From NCBI RefSeq assembly GCF_014596975.1, contig NZ_JACVXD010000002.1, positions 1 through 64,000 on the forward strand: DNA of 64,000 bases, given 5' to 3'. This DNA comes from Aestuariibaculum marinum. Lineage in GTDB: Bacteria > Bacteroidota > Bacteroidia > Flavobacteriales > Flavobacteriaceae. A model generated the notes under the pieces. The model did not search any database. It was given only the letters and a program-made list of their open reading frames with translations, and was not told the origin of the DNA. How positions within the stretch are numbered: position 1 is the first letter of the stretch; each line of letters begins with the position of its first letter. The position numbers and the translations under genes are program-made. Positions 1-8,718 of this stretch are shown piece after piece.

Positions 1-60
1 AAACCTCGTATCGCTATCTTTTTATGAACTTACCCTAGCAGCTTCGCCGCTAACGGGCTG

Positions 61-93
61 CAAATATACCACCCTTTCTCTCTAACTAACAAA
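61..93 (-). promoter_or_regulatory. Bacteroidota promoter, probably of an rRNA operon off the left edge
   Basis: On the minus strand a perfect -7 box TATATTTG lies at 61-68 and a -33 TTTG at 90-93, with 21 bp between them, inside the range for Bacteroidota promoters. The transcript would run left out of the window. The 60 bases downstream contain a small GC hairpin and an AAGTTCATAAA-like stretch that resembles the leader in front of 16S rRNA in flavobacteria. The promoter is seen directly; the rRNA assignment is my inference because the gene itself is outside the window. Confidence 0.5.
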
Positions 94-446
94 CTTTTTT
101 AAACCTTTTTTTTGAAGTTTTATTCCATAAGCTTATTATCAAGAGGTTATAACCGAATTATTTTTAAGTTATGCTTTTTAAATGCCCTATTTAAATGCAA
201 AACCTTCAGCTTTATAGTATCTATTATATAATAACGTCTCTACCATATACTATATTAAAGTTGATTTCTGCGTTAGGGAGAGTAATGACATCCTTTTTAT
301 GCTTGCATCCTACTTTCTTTGTTATATATATGTATAATTAAATACCACTTATTACTCTATTATATATAGTAGCATAAAAAGATATAATGGATAGCCCAAC
401 CCGAAGAAAAACGAAGGGGAACGCCCAAATAAAAATAATGACCCAC
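94..446. other. AT-rich intergenic region, no gene seen
   Basis: About 350 bases between the leftward promoter and the fbp terminator. The sequence is very AT-rich with runs such as TATATATA. I see no open frame with a plausible start, no tRNA-like fold and no clear repeat. A plus-strand frame starting at 387 runs into the fbp terminator and the antisense of fbp and is not credible. Confidence 0.5.
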
Positions 447-476
447 AAAAAAAGCGAACTTTTCAGCTCGCTTTTT
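447..476 (-). terminator. Rho-independent terminator of fbp
   Basis: Minus-strand hairpin with arms AAAAAGCGA and TCGCTTTTT (plus positions 468-476 and 449-457) and a 10-base loop, followed by a T-run. It lies about 20 bases after the fbp stop codon. Confidence 0.7.
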
Positions 477-497
477 CAATATTTAAAAAATGTTATT

Positions 498-1502
498 CTA
501 AGCATTCTTCATAAACTCTTCACACTTATCTACCATATTTCTACTACCACAAATAAACGGTACACGCTCATGCAACTCGGTTGGTTGAATATCCATAATT
601 CGTGTAAATCCGTCACTCGCTTTTCCATTGGCCTGTTCAGCCAAAAATGCCATAGGATTACATTCATATAGCAAACGTAATTTACCTTTAGGGTTTTTAG
701 AACTTTGCGGATACATATAAATCCCTCCCTTAATCATATTTCTATGGAAATCGGAAACTAAAGAGCCAATATACCTTGACGTATAAGGTCTGTCGCCTTC
801 ATCTTTTTGGCAGTACTTGATATAATCCTTTATACCTTGAGGAAACTGAATATAATTTCCTTCATTCACCGAATAAATATTACCATCTTCAGGAAACTCC
901 ATTTTAGGGTGCGATAAATAAAATGACCCAATGGCCGGGTTAAGTGTAAAACCATTTACGCCATCTCCGGTAGTGTAAACCAACATGGTTGATGTTCCGT
1001 AAACAATATAACCGGCCGCAACCTGCTTACTTCCCTTTTGTAAAAAATCTTCAATCTTCACAGGCGTTCCTACAGGAGTCACACGACGATAAATAGAAAA
1101 GATAGTCCCCACCGACACGTTAACATCAATATTTGAAGACCCGTCTAAAGGATCAATCAATACCACATATTTATTACCATGACTTTCATCAATACTATTA
1201 ATAGTAATAAAATCGTCTTCCTCTTCACTCGCAATACCACAAACAATATTACGCTTGGTAAGCGTTTGAATAAATTTATCGTTAGCGTATACATCTAACT
1301 TTTGTTGATCTTCTCCTTGAATATTTGTATCTCCAGCAGCCCCAATAATATCAACCAATCCGGCTTTATTAACTTCGTGATTTACTATTTTAGCCGCCAA
1401 ACGTAATGAATTAAGAAGACTGGATAATTCACCAGAAGAATATTTAAAAGATGCTTGATTTTCGATTATAAATTCTCCTAAGGTTTGCTTTTTATGCGCC
1501 AT
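498..1502 (-). CDS. fbp: Class I fructose-1,6-bisphosphatase
   Basis: Hydrolyses fructose-1,6-bisphosphate to fructose-6-phosphate, the committed cytosolic step of gluconeogenesis. The 334-residue product has the class I metal and phosphate signature DPLDGSSN at about residues 117-124, an acidic EEED cluster near 93-96 that supplies Mg ligands, and the substrate-binding [12 protein letters not shown] and ECNPMAF segments. I chose the ATG at 1502 rather than 1526 because a promoter (-33 TTG, 20-bp spacer, -7 GATATTTG at 1524-1531) lies across the upstream ATG. The transcript would start near 1517. The gene stands alone and has its own terminator. Confidence 0.96.
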   Translation of the reverse strand: MAHKKQTLGEFIIENQASFKYSSGELSSLLNSLRLAAKIVNHEVNKAGLVDIIGAAGDTNIQGEDQQKLDVYANDKFIQTLTKRNIVCGIASEEEDDFITINSIDESHGNKYVVLIDPLDGSSNIDVNVSVGTIFSIYRRVTPVGTPVKIEDFLQKGSKQVAAGYIVYGTSTMLVYTTGDGVNGFTLNPAIGSFYLSHPKMEFPEDGNIYSVNEGNYIQFPQGIKDYIKYCQKDEGDRPYTSRYIGSLVSDFHRNMIKGGIYMYPQSSKNPKGKLRLLYECNPMAFLAEQANGKASDGFTRIMDIQPTELHERVPFICGSRNMVDKCEEFMKNA

Positions 1503-1523
1503 GAAATGAAGGTTTAGTTTATA

Positions 1524-1554
1524 CAAATATCCGTTATTTTTTAAATAACTACAA
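1524..1554 (-). promoter_or_regulatory. fbp promoter
   Basis: Minus-strand -33 TTG at 1552-1554, a 20-bp spacer and a -7 box GATATTTG at 1524-1531, one mismatch from TAnnTTTG. It sits just upstream of fbp and decides its start codon. Confidence 0.5.
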
Positions 1555-1596
1555 CGTTTTCGAGTAAGAAAACAATTTAAATATTCCAGTTTAAAC

Positions 1597-1604
1597 TATC
1601 TTTG
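1597..1604 (+). promoter_or_regulatory. -7 box before the GNAT/aspartate kinase genes
   Basis: TATCTTTG matches the Bacteroidota -7 consensus TAnnTTTG, 19 bases before the GNAT ATG at 1624. No good -33 TTG is visible at the expected distance, so the call rests on the -7 box and its position. Confidence 0.4.
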
Positions 1605-1623
1605 AAATAATTATTAAAGTATT

Positions 1624-2103
1624 ATGAATTTCACAATTAGAAAAGCTGAAAAAGCAGATATGACACGCGTTCTGGAACTGATAAACCAGCTCGCTGTATT
1701 TGAAAAAGAACCCGATGCTGTAGAAGTTACCCTTGAAGACCTTGAAAAAGATGGCTTTGGAAATCGTCCAGCCTTTGAGTGTTTGGTTGCCGAAGTTAAC
1801 GGAAAAGTACAAGGTACTGCCATTATGTTTCACCGTTACTCCACCTGGAAAGGTCGCATTTTACACCTTGAAGATTTAGTAGTTAGCGAAGACATGCGCG
1901 GTGCTGGTATCGGAACAGCTTTACTTGACGAAGTGGTTAAATTCGGATACGACTTAGGCGTCAGACGCATCAATTGGGAAGTACTTGACTGGAATACGCC
2001 TGCTATTAATTTATATGAGAAAAAAGGTGCCAATGTGTTAAGAGATTGGAATGTTGTACATTTAAGCGAACAAGGTATAAAGGATTATATAGCGAACTTA
2101 TAA
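1624..2103 (+). CDS. GNAT family N-acetyltransferase (SSAT/RimI-like)
   Basis: A 159-residue single-domain acetyltransferase that should move acetyl from acetyl-CoA to an amine. The acetyl-CoA pyrophosphate loop appears as RGAGIG at residues 92-97 after the V/I-rich beta-4 strand. The C-terminal motif B has NTPAINLYEKKGA, with the usual tyrosine. The overall pattern resembles diamine N-acetyltransferases, but the acceptor cannot be read from sequence. The stop is one base before the aspartate kinase start, so the two genes are probably cotranscribed; whether they share a pathway is unknown. Confidence 0.85.
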   Translation: MNFTIRKAEKADMTRVLELINQLAVFEKEPDAVEVTLEDLEKDGFGNRPAFECLVAEVNGKVQGTAIMFHRYSTWKGRILHLEDLVVSEDMRGAGIGTALLDEVVKFGYDLGVRRINWEVLDWNTPAINLYEKKGANVLRDWNVVHLSEQGIKDYIANL

Positions 2104-2104
2104 T

Positions 2105-3355
2105 ATGCAAGTATTTAAATTTGGTGGCGCATCGGTTAAAGATGCCGAAGGTGTAAAAAATATGGCATCGGTACTCCAAAAAACGGGGTATAAAAATACC
2201 CTAATTGTGGTATCGGCCATGGGTAAAACAACCAACGCCTTAGAACTTGTTATTAAAAACTATTTTGATAACAAGGCCGAATTACAAAGCTCGCTTCAGG
2301 AGGTTATAAAATATCATAACCAAATATTACTAACACTTTTTGAAGATGATTCGCACCAGGTTTATACCAAAGTAACATCGTTTTTCGACGAACTTAAAAG
2401 CATTTTAAAAAGTAACAAATCGCCAGATTACAATTTTGTTTACGACCAAGTTATTGGTTTTGGAGAACTCATTTCCACAACTATTGTTACCGAATATTTA
2501 AACTCTATTGGCATATACAATAATTGGATTGATGTTCGCAATCAAATAAAAACCGATAATTATTACCGGCGTGCTCACGTAAACTGGAGCATTACTCAGG
2601 AACACATTTCAAAACAATTCAACACTCAAATTTTAAATATTACGCAAGGCTTTTTAGGAAGCGATGCCAACAACTTTACAACCACATTAGGCAGAGAAGG
2701 CAGTGATTATACGGCTGCCATTTATGCCTACTGTTTAAATGCCAACAGTGTCACCATCTGGAAAGATGTGCCCGGCGTATTAAATGCTGATCCTCGATAT
2801 TTTGAAAATGCGCAGTTACTAAACAAAATTAGTTATCGCGAAGCTATCGAACTAGCTTTTTACGGGGCTTCTGTAATTCACCCTAAAACCTTACAGCCAC
2901 TGCAAGCTAAGGAAATTCCGTTGTACGTTAAATCGTTTTTGCATCCGGAAGCTCCGGGAACACGAATTGGTAAAAACATTACCCTCGACCCTATTATTCC
3001 CTGCTTTATTGTTAAAAAAAATCAGGTGTTGATATCGCTATCATCTCTGGATTTCTCGTATATCGTAGAGGAAAACATTAGCGAGATTTTTAATTTACTG
3101 CATTTGCACAAGATGAAGGTAGATGTTATTCAAAATTCAGCAATTAGTTTTTCGGTTTGTATAGACGATAATTACAATAATCTGGAAAAATTACTGCTTC
3201 ATTTAAAAGCAAAATTTAAGGTAACATGCCACGAAAACGTTTCGCTTTACACGATTAGACATTATAATCAATCGGCAATAAATCAAATTGAAAAAGGTAA
3301 AACGGTATTATTAAAACAATTAACTCAAGAAACTGTACAAATTGTTGGCTATTAA
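2105..3355 (+). CDS. Aspartate kinase (monofunctional)
   Basis: Phosphorylates L-aspartate, the first step towards lysine, threonine and methionine. The 416-residue protein starts with KFGGAS (residues 5-10), has the nucleotide and aspartate-binding TLGREGSDYTA (194-204) and DVPGVLNADP (221-230), and the YGASVIHPKT segment. About 120 residues follow the catalytic domain. They look like a reduced or diverged ACT region, so feedback control may differ from two-ACT enzymes. It is one base downstream of the GNAT gene. I give no symbol because flavobacteria carry several isozymes. Confidence 0.93.
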   Translation: MQVFKFGGASVKDAEGVKNMASVLQKTGYKNTLIVVSAMGKTTNALELVIKNYFDNKAELQSSLQEVIKYHNQILLTLFEDDSHQVYTKVTSFFDELKSILKSNKSPDYNFVYDQVIGFGELISTTIVTEYLNSIGIYNNWIDVRNQIKTDNYYRRAHVNWSITQEHISKQFNTQILNITQGFLGSDANNFTTTLGREGSDYTAAIYAYCLNANSVTIWKDVPGVLNADPRYFENAQLLNKISYREAIELAFYGASVIHPKTLQPLQAKEIPLYVKSFLHPEAPGTRIGKNITLDPIIPCFIVKKNQVLISLSSLDFSYIVEENISEIFNLLHLHKMKVDVIQNSAISFSVCIDDNYNNLEKLLLHLKAKFKVTCHENVSLYTIRHYNQSAINQIEKGKTVLLKQLTQETVQIVGY

Positions 3356-3398
3356 ATCTCACTAAGAAGTAACTAAACAATTTAGTACATTTACACTC

Positions 3399-5243
3399 AT
3401 GACTAAACAGCAAAATACAGGGCTGGTAACTGCCAAAGAAGTCGCTAAAGTAATTCATGTAGCGAAATACGGTTTTATAGGCACCTTTTTAGGGTGGCTA
3501 CTTATGAAAGTTTTAAAAATTTCAACACTTAATAAAATATACAACAGAAATAAGCACCTGGAAGAACTCCCCTTTTTGGATGCTATTTTAGACGATTTTA
3601 AAATAAAATTCGAAATTCCAGAAGAGGATTTAAAGCGCTTACCAAAAGACGGTGCTTATATTACGGTGTCTAATCATCCGCTTGGTGGGATTGATGGTAT
3701 TTTACTTTTAAAATTAATGCTCGAACAACGCAAAGATTTTAAAATTATCGCCAACTTTTTACTGCATAGAATTGAGCCGTTAGTACCCTTTATTATGCCG
3801 GTAAATCCTTTTGAAAACCGAAAAGACGCTAAATCAAGCATTGCAGGCTTTAAAAATGCCATTCTACATTTAAGAGAAGGGCATCCGCTTGGTATTTTCC
3901 CCGCCGGTGAAGTTTCAACTTATCGCGATGGTAAACTGGTTGTAGACCGCCCTTGGGAAGAAGCTGCCATGAAACTGGTTAAAAAAGCCGAAGTTCCGGT
4001 CGTACCAATATATTTCCATGCCAAGAACAGTAAACTTTTTTACAAACTTTCAAAAATTAGCGACACTTTAAGAACGGCAAAATTACCTTCAGAACTATTA
4101 ACTCAAAAACGCCGTACTATTAAGGTGCGTATTGGTAGACCTATATCGGTTGCCGATCAAAAAGAATATACCTCTCTTGATGATTTCTCAGAATTTTTAA
4201 GACGAAAAACCTATATCCTATCTAATGCATTCGAACATAAATCGAAAATATTAGATAATTTATCATCAACATTAAAAACGGCAAAACTTCCTAAAAACAT
4301 TGTAACACCTGTAGATAAAGCGTTAATGACTGCAGAGGTTGATACACTGCGGGAAAATGACGGCCGACTGCTACAAAGTAAAAATTACGAGGTGTTTTTG
4401 GCCGAGCCTATTAAAATACCAAACATACTTAGGGAGATTGGTCGTCTACGCGAAATTACCTTTAGAGAAGTTGGAGAAGGTACAAACGAATCTATCGATT
4501 TGGATAATTTCGATACCTATTACCATCATATGTTCTTGTGGGATAATGATGCTAAAGTAATCGTAGGCGCTTACCGTATGGGATTAGGGGCTCAAATCTT
4601 TGAAAAATACGGTATCAACGGATTCTATTTACAGGACCTGTTCAGATTCGAGCCGGAATTATATAAAATGATGAGCCAGTCTATAGAAATGGGGCGCGCC
4701 TTCATTATTAAAGAATACCAGCAAAAGCCCATGCCTTTGTTCCTATTGTGGAAAGGTATTGTACATATTACATTGCGTTATCCGGAACACAAATACCTGA
4801 TTGGTGGTGTAAGTATTAGTAATCAATTTTCAAATTTCTCGAAATCGTTGATGATTGAGTTTATGAAATCTCATTACTACGATCCGTATATCGCGCAATA
4901 TGTACGCCCGAAAAAGGAATTTAAAGTGAAGCTGAAAGATGCCGATAAAGACTTTGTCTTTGATGAAACCGAAGCCGATTTAAATAAATTCGATAAAATT
5001 ATTGATGAAGTAGAACCAGGGGCCTTACGCTTACCTGTACTCCTTAAAAAATACATTAAACAAAATGCGCGTCTGGTCGCCTTTAATGTCGACCCGCTGT
5101 TTAACAATTCCGTTGATGGGCTGATGTACATTAAAATAGCCGATTTACCCGAAAGCACCGTAAAACCGGTTATGGAAGAATTTCAGGCGGAACTGGAACG
5201 CAAGTTTATGAATGGTAATAACGAAGAAGAGAGCAACGAATAA
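3399..5243 (+). CDS. olsF: OlsF-like bifunctional acyltransferase (aminolipid synthesis)
   Basis: A 614-residue fusion. The N-terminal half (about 80-280) is a PlsC-type O-acyltransferase with the catalytic NHPLGGID (92-99) and the GIFPAGE motif (165-171). The C-terminal part (about 330-520) is the GNAT-like hemolysin/OlsB acyltransferase domain, including the FREVGEG and MGRAFI segments. This architecture matches OlsF, described from Serratia and Flavobacterium johnsoniae as making ornithine lipid by N- then O-acylation. The acceptor amino acid could be ornithine or glycine. The protein probably acts at the inner membrane face. It follows aspartate kinase by 43 bases and ends in a terminator. 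Confidence 0.75.
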   Translation: MTKQQNTGLVTAKEVAKVIHVAKYGFIGTFLGWLLMKVLKISTLNKIYNRNKHLEELPFLDAILDDFKIKFEIPEEDLKRLPKDGAYITVSNHPLGGIDGILLLKLMLEQRKDFKIIANFLLHRIEPLVPFIMPVNPFENRKDAKSSIAGFKNAILHLREGHPLGIFPAGEVSTYRDGKLVVDRPWEEAAMKLVKKAEVPVVPIYFHAKNSKLFYKLSKISDTLRTAKLPSELLTQKRRTIKVRIGRPISVADQKEYTSLDDFSEFLRRKTYILSNAFEHKSKILDNLSSTLKTAKLPKNIVTPVDKALMTAEVDTLRENDGRLLQSKNYEVFLAEPIKIPNILREIGRLREITFREVGEGTNESIDLDNFDTYYHHMFLWDNDAKVIVGAYRMGLGAQIFEKYGINGFYLQDLFRFEPELYKMMSQSIEMGRAFIIKEYQQKPMPLFLLWKGIVHITLRYPEHKYLIGGVSISNQFSNFSKSLMIEFMKSHYYDPYIAQYVRPKKEFKVKLKDADKDFVFDETEADLNKFDKIIDEVEPGALRLPVLLKKYIKQNARLVAFNVDPLFNNSVDGLMYIKIADLPESTVKPVMEEFQAELERKFMNGNNEEESNE

Positions 5244-5260
5244 TTGCTCTCTTTTTTTTT
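5228..5260 (+). terminator. Terminator overlapping the olsF stop
   Basis: Arms GAGAGCAA (5229-5236) and TTGCTCTC (5244-5251) are followed by nine T residues. The left arm lies inside the last codons of the acyltransferase gene. Confidence 0.75.
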
Positions 5261-5279
5261 ATATCTCTCTTTGGCTTAA

Positions 5280-5624
5280 TTAAAACCAAGGTTTCTTTCC
5301 AACCTGATAGGTATTGTAAAAATCATCATCCGATTTTGTTAAGTAAATAATCCCTTCTATAAAAGGGATAATGCTGGCAATACCACACGTCACCACACTA
5401 GCAATTAATTGAATAATACCTTCTTTGGTATAGCCCAAAACAAACTTATGTATCCCCAAATAACCCAACAGTATTGCTAAAATACCAGCCAACACCTTTT
5501 TGTTGTCACTTTCAAAAGTTTCTTGTGCGCCTTCGGTAAATTCTTTAGCAGTTTCCTTAGCTTCTTCAGCAAACTCCTTTGCTTTTTCTTTAAAATCGTC
5601 GTTTAAATTTTTATCTTCTGACAT
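5280..5624 (-). CDS. TM2 domain membrane protein
   Basis: A 114-residue protein. Residues 1-45 form a charged, alanine/glutamate/lysine-rich helix with repeated KEFAEEAKE-like units, probably cytoplasmic. A TM2 domain follows: two membrane helices around LAGILAILLGYLGIHKFVLGY and the second after TKEGIIQL. The GxxGxHxFYxG-like core typical of TM2 is recognisable. The function of TM2 proteins in bacteria is unknown. The gene stands alone and converges with the upstream acyltransferase gene. Confidence 0.8.
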   Translation of the reverse strand: MSEDKNLNDDFKEKAKEFAEEAKETAKEFTEGAQETFESDNKKVLAGILAILLGYLGIHKFVLGYTKEGIIQLIASVVTCGIASIIPFIEGIIYLTKSDDDFYNTYQVGKKPWF

Positions 5625-5693
5625 AGGTAAAACGTTATAAATTGATTAGTCTCTCTAAATTTAATAAAATTCTATTCAACTGAAACAAATATA

Positions 5694-6458
5694 TTACCTG
5701 AATAACATCACAACCCCACCAATAGCCGTTACGATAAGTATAAAACGTCTGTAGTTCAAATTCGAAATTCGTTTAACCATAAACGCCCCCAGAAAAAAAC
5801 CAATAATTACAAAAGGAACCAAAACAGAGTTTAGTGCCAGCGATTGGAAACTAACCGTATGCCAGACAAAAAAATGAAACGGTAATTTAAAAAGATTAAT
5901 GATGAAAAATAACCAAGCGGCAGTACCTATAAATTCATTCTTTGGTAATCGGGTAGCCAGAAAATAAATATTAGCAATTGGTCCTGCCAAATTACCAACC
6001 ATGGTAGAAAAGCCTGCTAAAAATCCTGTTGAAATTGCAAACCCTACATTATTTGGGACATCGTTAAGCGGTTTTCTTTCGGTATAAAACATGATAATTA
6101 CCGAACCTATAATAATAATGGCCATAATGCACTTAAACAATTCTTCGGAAATATCATTACCTACCCAAACGCCTACCAATACTCCAACCACCATGGCTGG
6201 CATCAGTTTCCAGATATAATTCCATTTAGCATGTTTGTTATAATACACCACCGCAAAAATGTCGGCAACAATAAGCATGGGAAGTAAAATACCTGTCGAT
6301 GCTTTTTCGCCAAAGACAAAGGCCAGAACCAAAATAATAATAATGCCGATGCCTTTAATACCGGATTTTGAAAGCCCTAAAACAAAAGCCGCAAAAGCAA
6401 TAGCCATCCATTGAAACAAACTTAATTGATATGCATAAAGACTCTCTAAATACCCCAA
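5694..6458 (-). CDS. TauE/SafE (TSUP) family permease
   Basis: A 254-residue, almost wholly hydrophobic protein with about seven to eight membrane segments. The duplicated TauE/SafE pattern shows as AAFVLGLSKSGIKG near residue 30 and a second half around GFLAGFSTMVGNLAGP (about 150). The family exports sulfite, sulfoacetate or related organosulfur anions; the substrate here is unknown. No ATG fits the conserved N-terminus, so a TTG start at 6458 is the best choice: an in-frame stop lies shortly upstream and the next ATG would cut the first helix. It follows the VOC gene by 29 bases. Confidence 0.85.
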   Translation of the reverse strand: MGYLESLYAYQLSLFQWMAIAFAAFVLGLSKSGIKGIGIIIILVLAFVFGEKASTGILLPMLIVADIFAVVYYNKHAKWNYIWKLMPAMVVGVLVGVWVGNDISEELFKCIMAIIIIGSVIIMFYTERKPLNDVPNNVGFAISTGFLAGFSTMVGNLAGPIANIYFLATRLPKNEFIGTAAWLFFIINLFKLPFHFFVWHTVSFQSLALNSVLVPFVIIGFFLGAFMVKRISNLNYRRFILIVTAIGGVVMLFR

Positions 6459-6487
6459 TAGAAATGATTTTAAAATTTAAGATGAAG

Positions 6488-6874
6488 TTACAAAAAAGCT
6501 TTGTCTACGGGTTCCCAAAGTTCTATTTTATTCCCATCATTATCTAAAATCCAACCAAATTTTCCGTATTCATACTCCTCCATTTCACCAACTACAGTAA
6601 CCCCTTCCTGCTTTAAGATTTCTAACAATACGGGGAGATTTTCCACACGGTAATTAAACATGAAGTCTTTTTTAGAAGGCTGGTAATATTTGGTATCCTC
6701 TGGAAACGGACTCCATTGTGTAGAACAATCATTCCCGTCTGCATCCTTCCACCAAAACGTACAACCGTAATCATCGGTATTGAAGCCTAAATACTTTTTA
6801 TACCAGTCTTTCGACGCCTTGGGGTCTTTCGACTTAAAAAACAAACCGCCAATACCTGTAACCCGTTTCTTCAT
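6488..6874 (-). CDS. VOC (glyoxalase/bleomycin resistance fold) family protein
   Basis: A 128-residue single vicinal-oxygen-chelate unit. It has GGLFFKSKDPKASKDWYKKYLG at the N-terminus and ends in GNKIELWEP, the usual C-terminal metal-ligand strand with its glutamate. Such proteins range from lactoylglutathione lyase relatives to drug-binding proteins; the substrate cannot be told here. It lies two bases downstream of the DUF1801 gene and just before the TauE/SafE gene, so the three probably form an operon. Confidence 0.85.
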   Translation of the reverse strand: MKKRVTGIGGLFFKSKDPKASKDWYKKYLGFNTDDYGCTFWWKDADGNDCSTQWSPFPEDTKYYQPSKKDFMFNYRVENLPVLLEILKQEGVTVVGEMEEYEYGKFGWILDNDGNKIELWEPVDKAFL

Positions 6875-6876
6875 AA

Positions 6877-7335
6877 TTATTTCTTTTTAATATTAGTTTC
6901 GTAAATAGTAATCCATTGCTCAGGGGTAAGTTTCCTGCATAATTCTGCAATGAGTTGATAAGGGATCTCTTCTACTTTCTTAAAACGAATACAACTTTTA
7001 CCTATGTCAAGTTTACGCTTACAGTACTTTGGGTATTCAGCAACAAACCAATCGTAAATCTCGGAAACTGCATAAATACCCATATGGTAAAGGTTGACAG
7101 AATTTTTATGGGATGCAAAACTCATAAACGGCAAAGGCTCTATTGGGTTACAATGATATCCGTCGGGATATAAACTATGAGGTACAAAATAGCCAATCAT
7201 CCCATATTGAATGCCTTCCTGAAACCCTTCCGGAAGATTTTCTTTAATGACTTCACGAAGTTTAGTCAACGCCTCCTGACGTTCTTCAGGAACTTGTGTA
7301 ATATAATCTTCAGGCGTTTCGGCTTGATATTGCAT
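6877..7335 (-). CDS. DUF1801 domain protein
   Basis: A 152-residue protein of the DUF1801/YdhG-like fold. Recognisable parts are TPEDYITQVPEERQEAL at the start, EGIQYGMIGYFVP and the C-terminal KLDIGKSCIRFKKVEEIPYQLI segment. The family folds like a small alpha/beta sandwich and has no established reaction. It is the first gene of a probable three-gene minus-strand set with the VOC protein and the TauE/SafE permease. Nothing in the sequence links these into a pathway. Confidence 0.85.
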   Translation of the reverse strand: MQYQAETPEDYITQVPEERQEALTKLREVIKENLPEGFQEGIQYGMIGYFVPHSLYPDGYHCNPIEPLPFMSFASHKNSVNLYHMGIYAVSEIYDWFVAEYPKYCKRKLDIGKSCIRFKKVEEIPYQLIAELCRKLTPEQWITIYETNIKKK

Positions 7336-7425
7336 TTTGTTTGCTTTAGTTTCCTAAAATTAAGAATTTAAATGATATTAACTTCGAAATAGATTTTATA
7401 TAATTCAACGCAACCTTCTGAAAGT

Positions 7426-7446
7426 TTACACATCTATAATGTGTAA
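7426..7446. promoter_or_regulatory. Inverted repeat upstream of the serpin gene
   Basis: Perfect 8-bp arms TTACACAT and ATGTGTAA separated by five bases, 27 bases before the serpin ATG. It is in the right place for an operator or a short leader hairpin. It has no T-run, so it is not a terminator. Confidence 0.3.
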
Positions 7447-7473
7447 GAATTTTAAATTATAAATTGTTAGATC

Positions 7474-8706
7474 ATGAAATTATTATCCAACTTGCTCGCC
7501 TTACCATCCATTTTAACTATAACTATGCTATGCATTTCATGTAGTACTAACGATGAAAATAATCTTGAGCCATTTAACTCTATTACAAAGAGCAAAGAAG
7601 TTGTTTCATCAAATAACGCTTTTGCATTTTCTTTATTTAAAGAAGTTTTACAAGATGAAGAAAAAGCGAATGTAATGATTTCACCGGTAAGTGCATCATT
7701 AGCCTTGGGCATGGTTTACAACGGAGCCAATGGAGATACTAAACAAGCATTTTCGAATATTTTTAATTATGGTAATACCACTCTTGAAGAAACAAACGTT
7801 GTTAATCAAAATATTATAAACTACATTACCGAAACAACCTCTAGCTCTACATTTAACATTGCCAATTCATTATGGGTAAACAATACATTTCCTGTACATG
7901 CTTCCTTTATAGATGTAAACAAAACCTTTTACTATGCCGAAGTACAAAACAAAGATTTTAATAACCCAAAAACACTTGAAGCTATAAGCGACTGGTGTTC
8001 TAATAAAACTAATGGTAAAATCCCTAACGCCTTAGATGTCATTTCTCCGCAAGCAGCTATGTATGCCATAAATGCCCTTTATTTTAAAAGCACATGGAAA
8101 CATGAATTTAAAAAAGAAAACACCAAACCAGAAGCATTTTATTTAAACGATAATACAGAAACGTTAGTAGACATGATGACTACTCAACATGACTTAAAAT
8201 ACCTAACTAACGATTTATTTTCTGCTGTTCAACTTCCCTATAAAAATGACAAATACATTATGACCCTAATACTTCCAAACACGGATAAACAGATAAATGA
8301 TGTAATAATAGAAATGAATAGCCAAAACTGGGAAACATGGCAAAATAATTACCAACCGCAAGAGATAAAACTCTCGATTCCAAAATTTAAATTTAGTTAC
8401 GGAAAAAAATTAAATAATTCGCTTACTAATCTTGGACTTGGTATAGCTTTTTCTGATTATGCTGATTTTAGTGGCATTAGCGATATACCAACGAAGATAT
8501 CTTCTGTGTTACAAAAAACATTTATTGAGGTTAACGAAGAAGGAACCGAAGCTGCGGCGGTAACGGTTATTGAAATTGAAACAACTTCTGTTGGAAATCA
8601 ACCCAAACAACTTGTGCTAAATAAAACCTTTTTATTTACAATTACTGAAAAAGAAACTGGTTCTATTTGTTTTATGGGTAAAGTAGGCAACCCAGCTATA
8701 AATTAA
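7474..8706 (+). CDS. Serpin lipoprotein (serine protease inhibitor)
   Basis: A 410-residue serpin, full length for the fold. A signal peptide ends in a lipoprotein cysteine at about residue 23, followed by STNDENN, the acidic type of sequence that sends flavobacterial lipoproteins to the cell surface. The reactive-loop hinge EEGTEAAAV (355-363) has small residues at P12-P9, as in inhibitory serpins. Counting from the hinge glycine as P15 puts P1-P1' at Thr371-Ser372. The loop is about three residues longer than in antitrypsin, so P1 is uncertain. The C-terminal NKTFLFTI strand is conserved. It is a single gene, probably guarding the envelope against host or competitor proteases. Confidence 0.93.
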   Translation: MKLLSNLLALPSILTITMLCISCSTNDENNLEPFNSITKSKEVVSSNNAFAFSLFKEVLQDEEKANVMISPVSASLALGMVYNGANGDTKQAFSNIFNYGNTTLEETNVVNQNIINYITETTSSSTFNIANSLWVNNTFPVHASFIDVNKTFYYAEVQNKDFNNPKTLEAISDWCSNKTNGKIPNALDVISPQAAMYAINALYFKSTWKHEFKKENTKPEAFYLNDNTETLVDMMTTQHDLKYLTNDLFSAVQLPYKNDKYIMTLILPNTDKQINDVIIEMNSQNWETWQNNYQPQEIKLSIPKFKFSYGKKLNNSLTNLGLGIAFSDYADFSGISDIPTKISSVLQKTFIEVNEEGTEAAAVTVIEIETTSVGNQPKQLVLNKTFLFTITEKETGSICFMGKVGNPAIN

Positions 8707-8718
8707 GCTTTACACGGT

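Noticed and set aside
387..671. 94-codon plus-strand frame at the end of fbp
   Set aside because: It crosses the fbp terminator and the antisense of fbp and has no promoter or recognisable domain.
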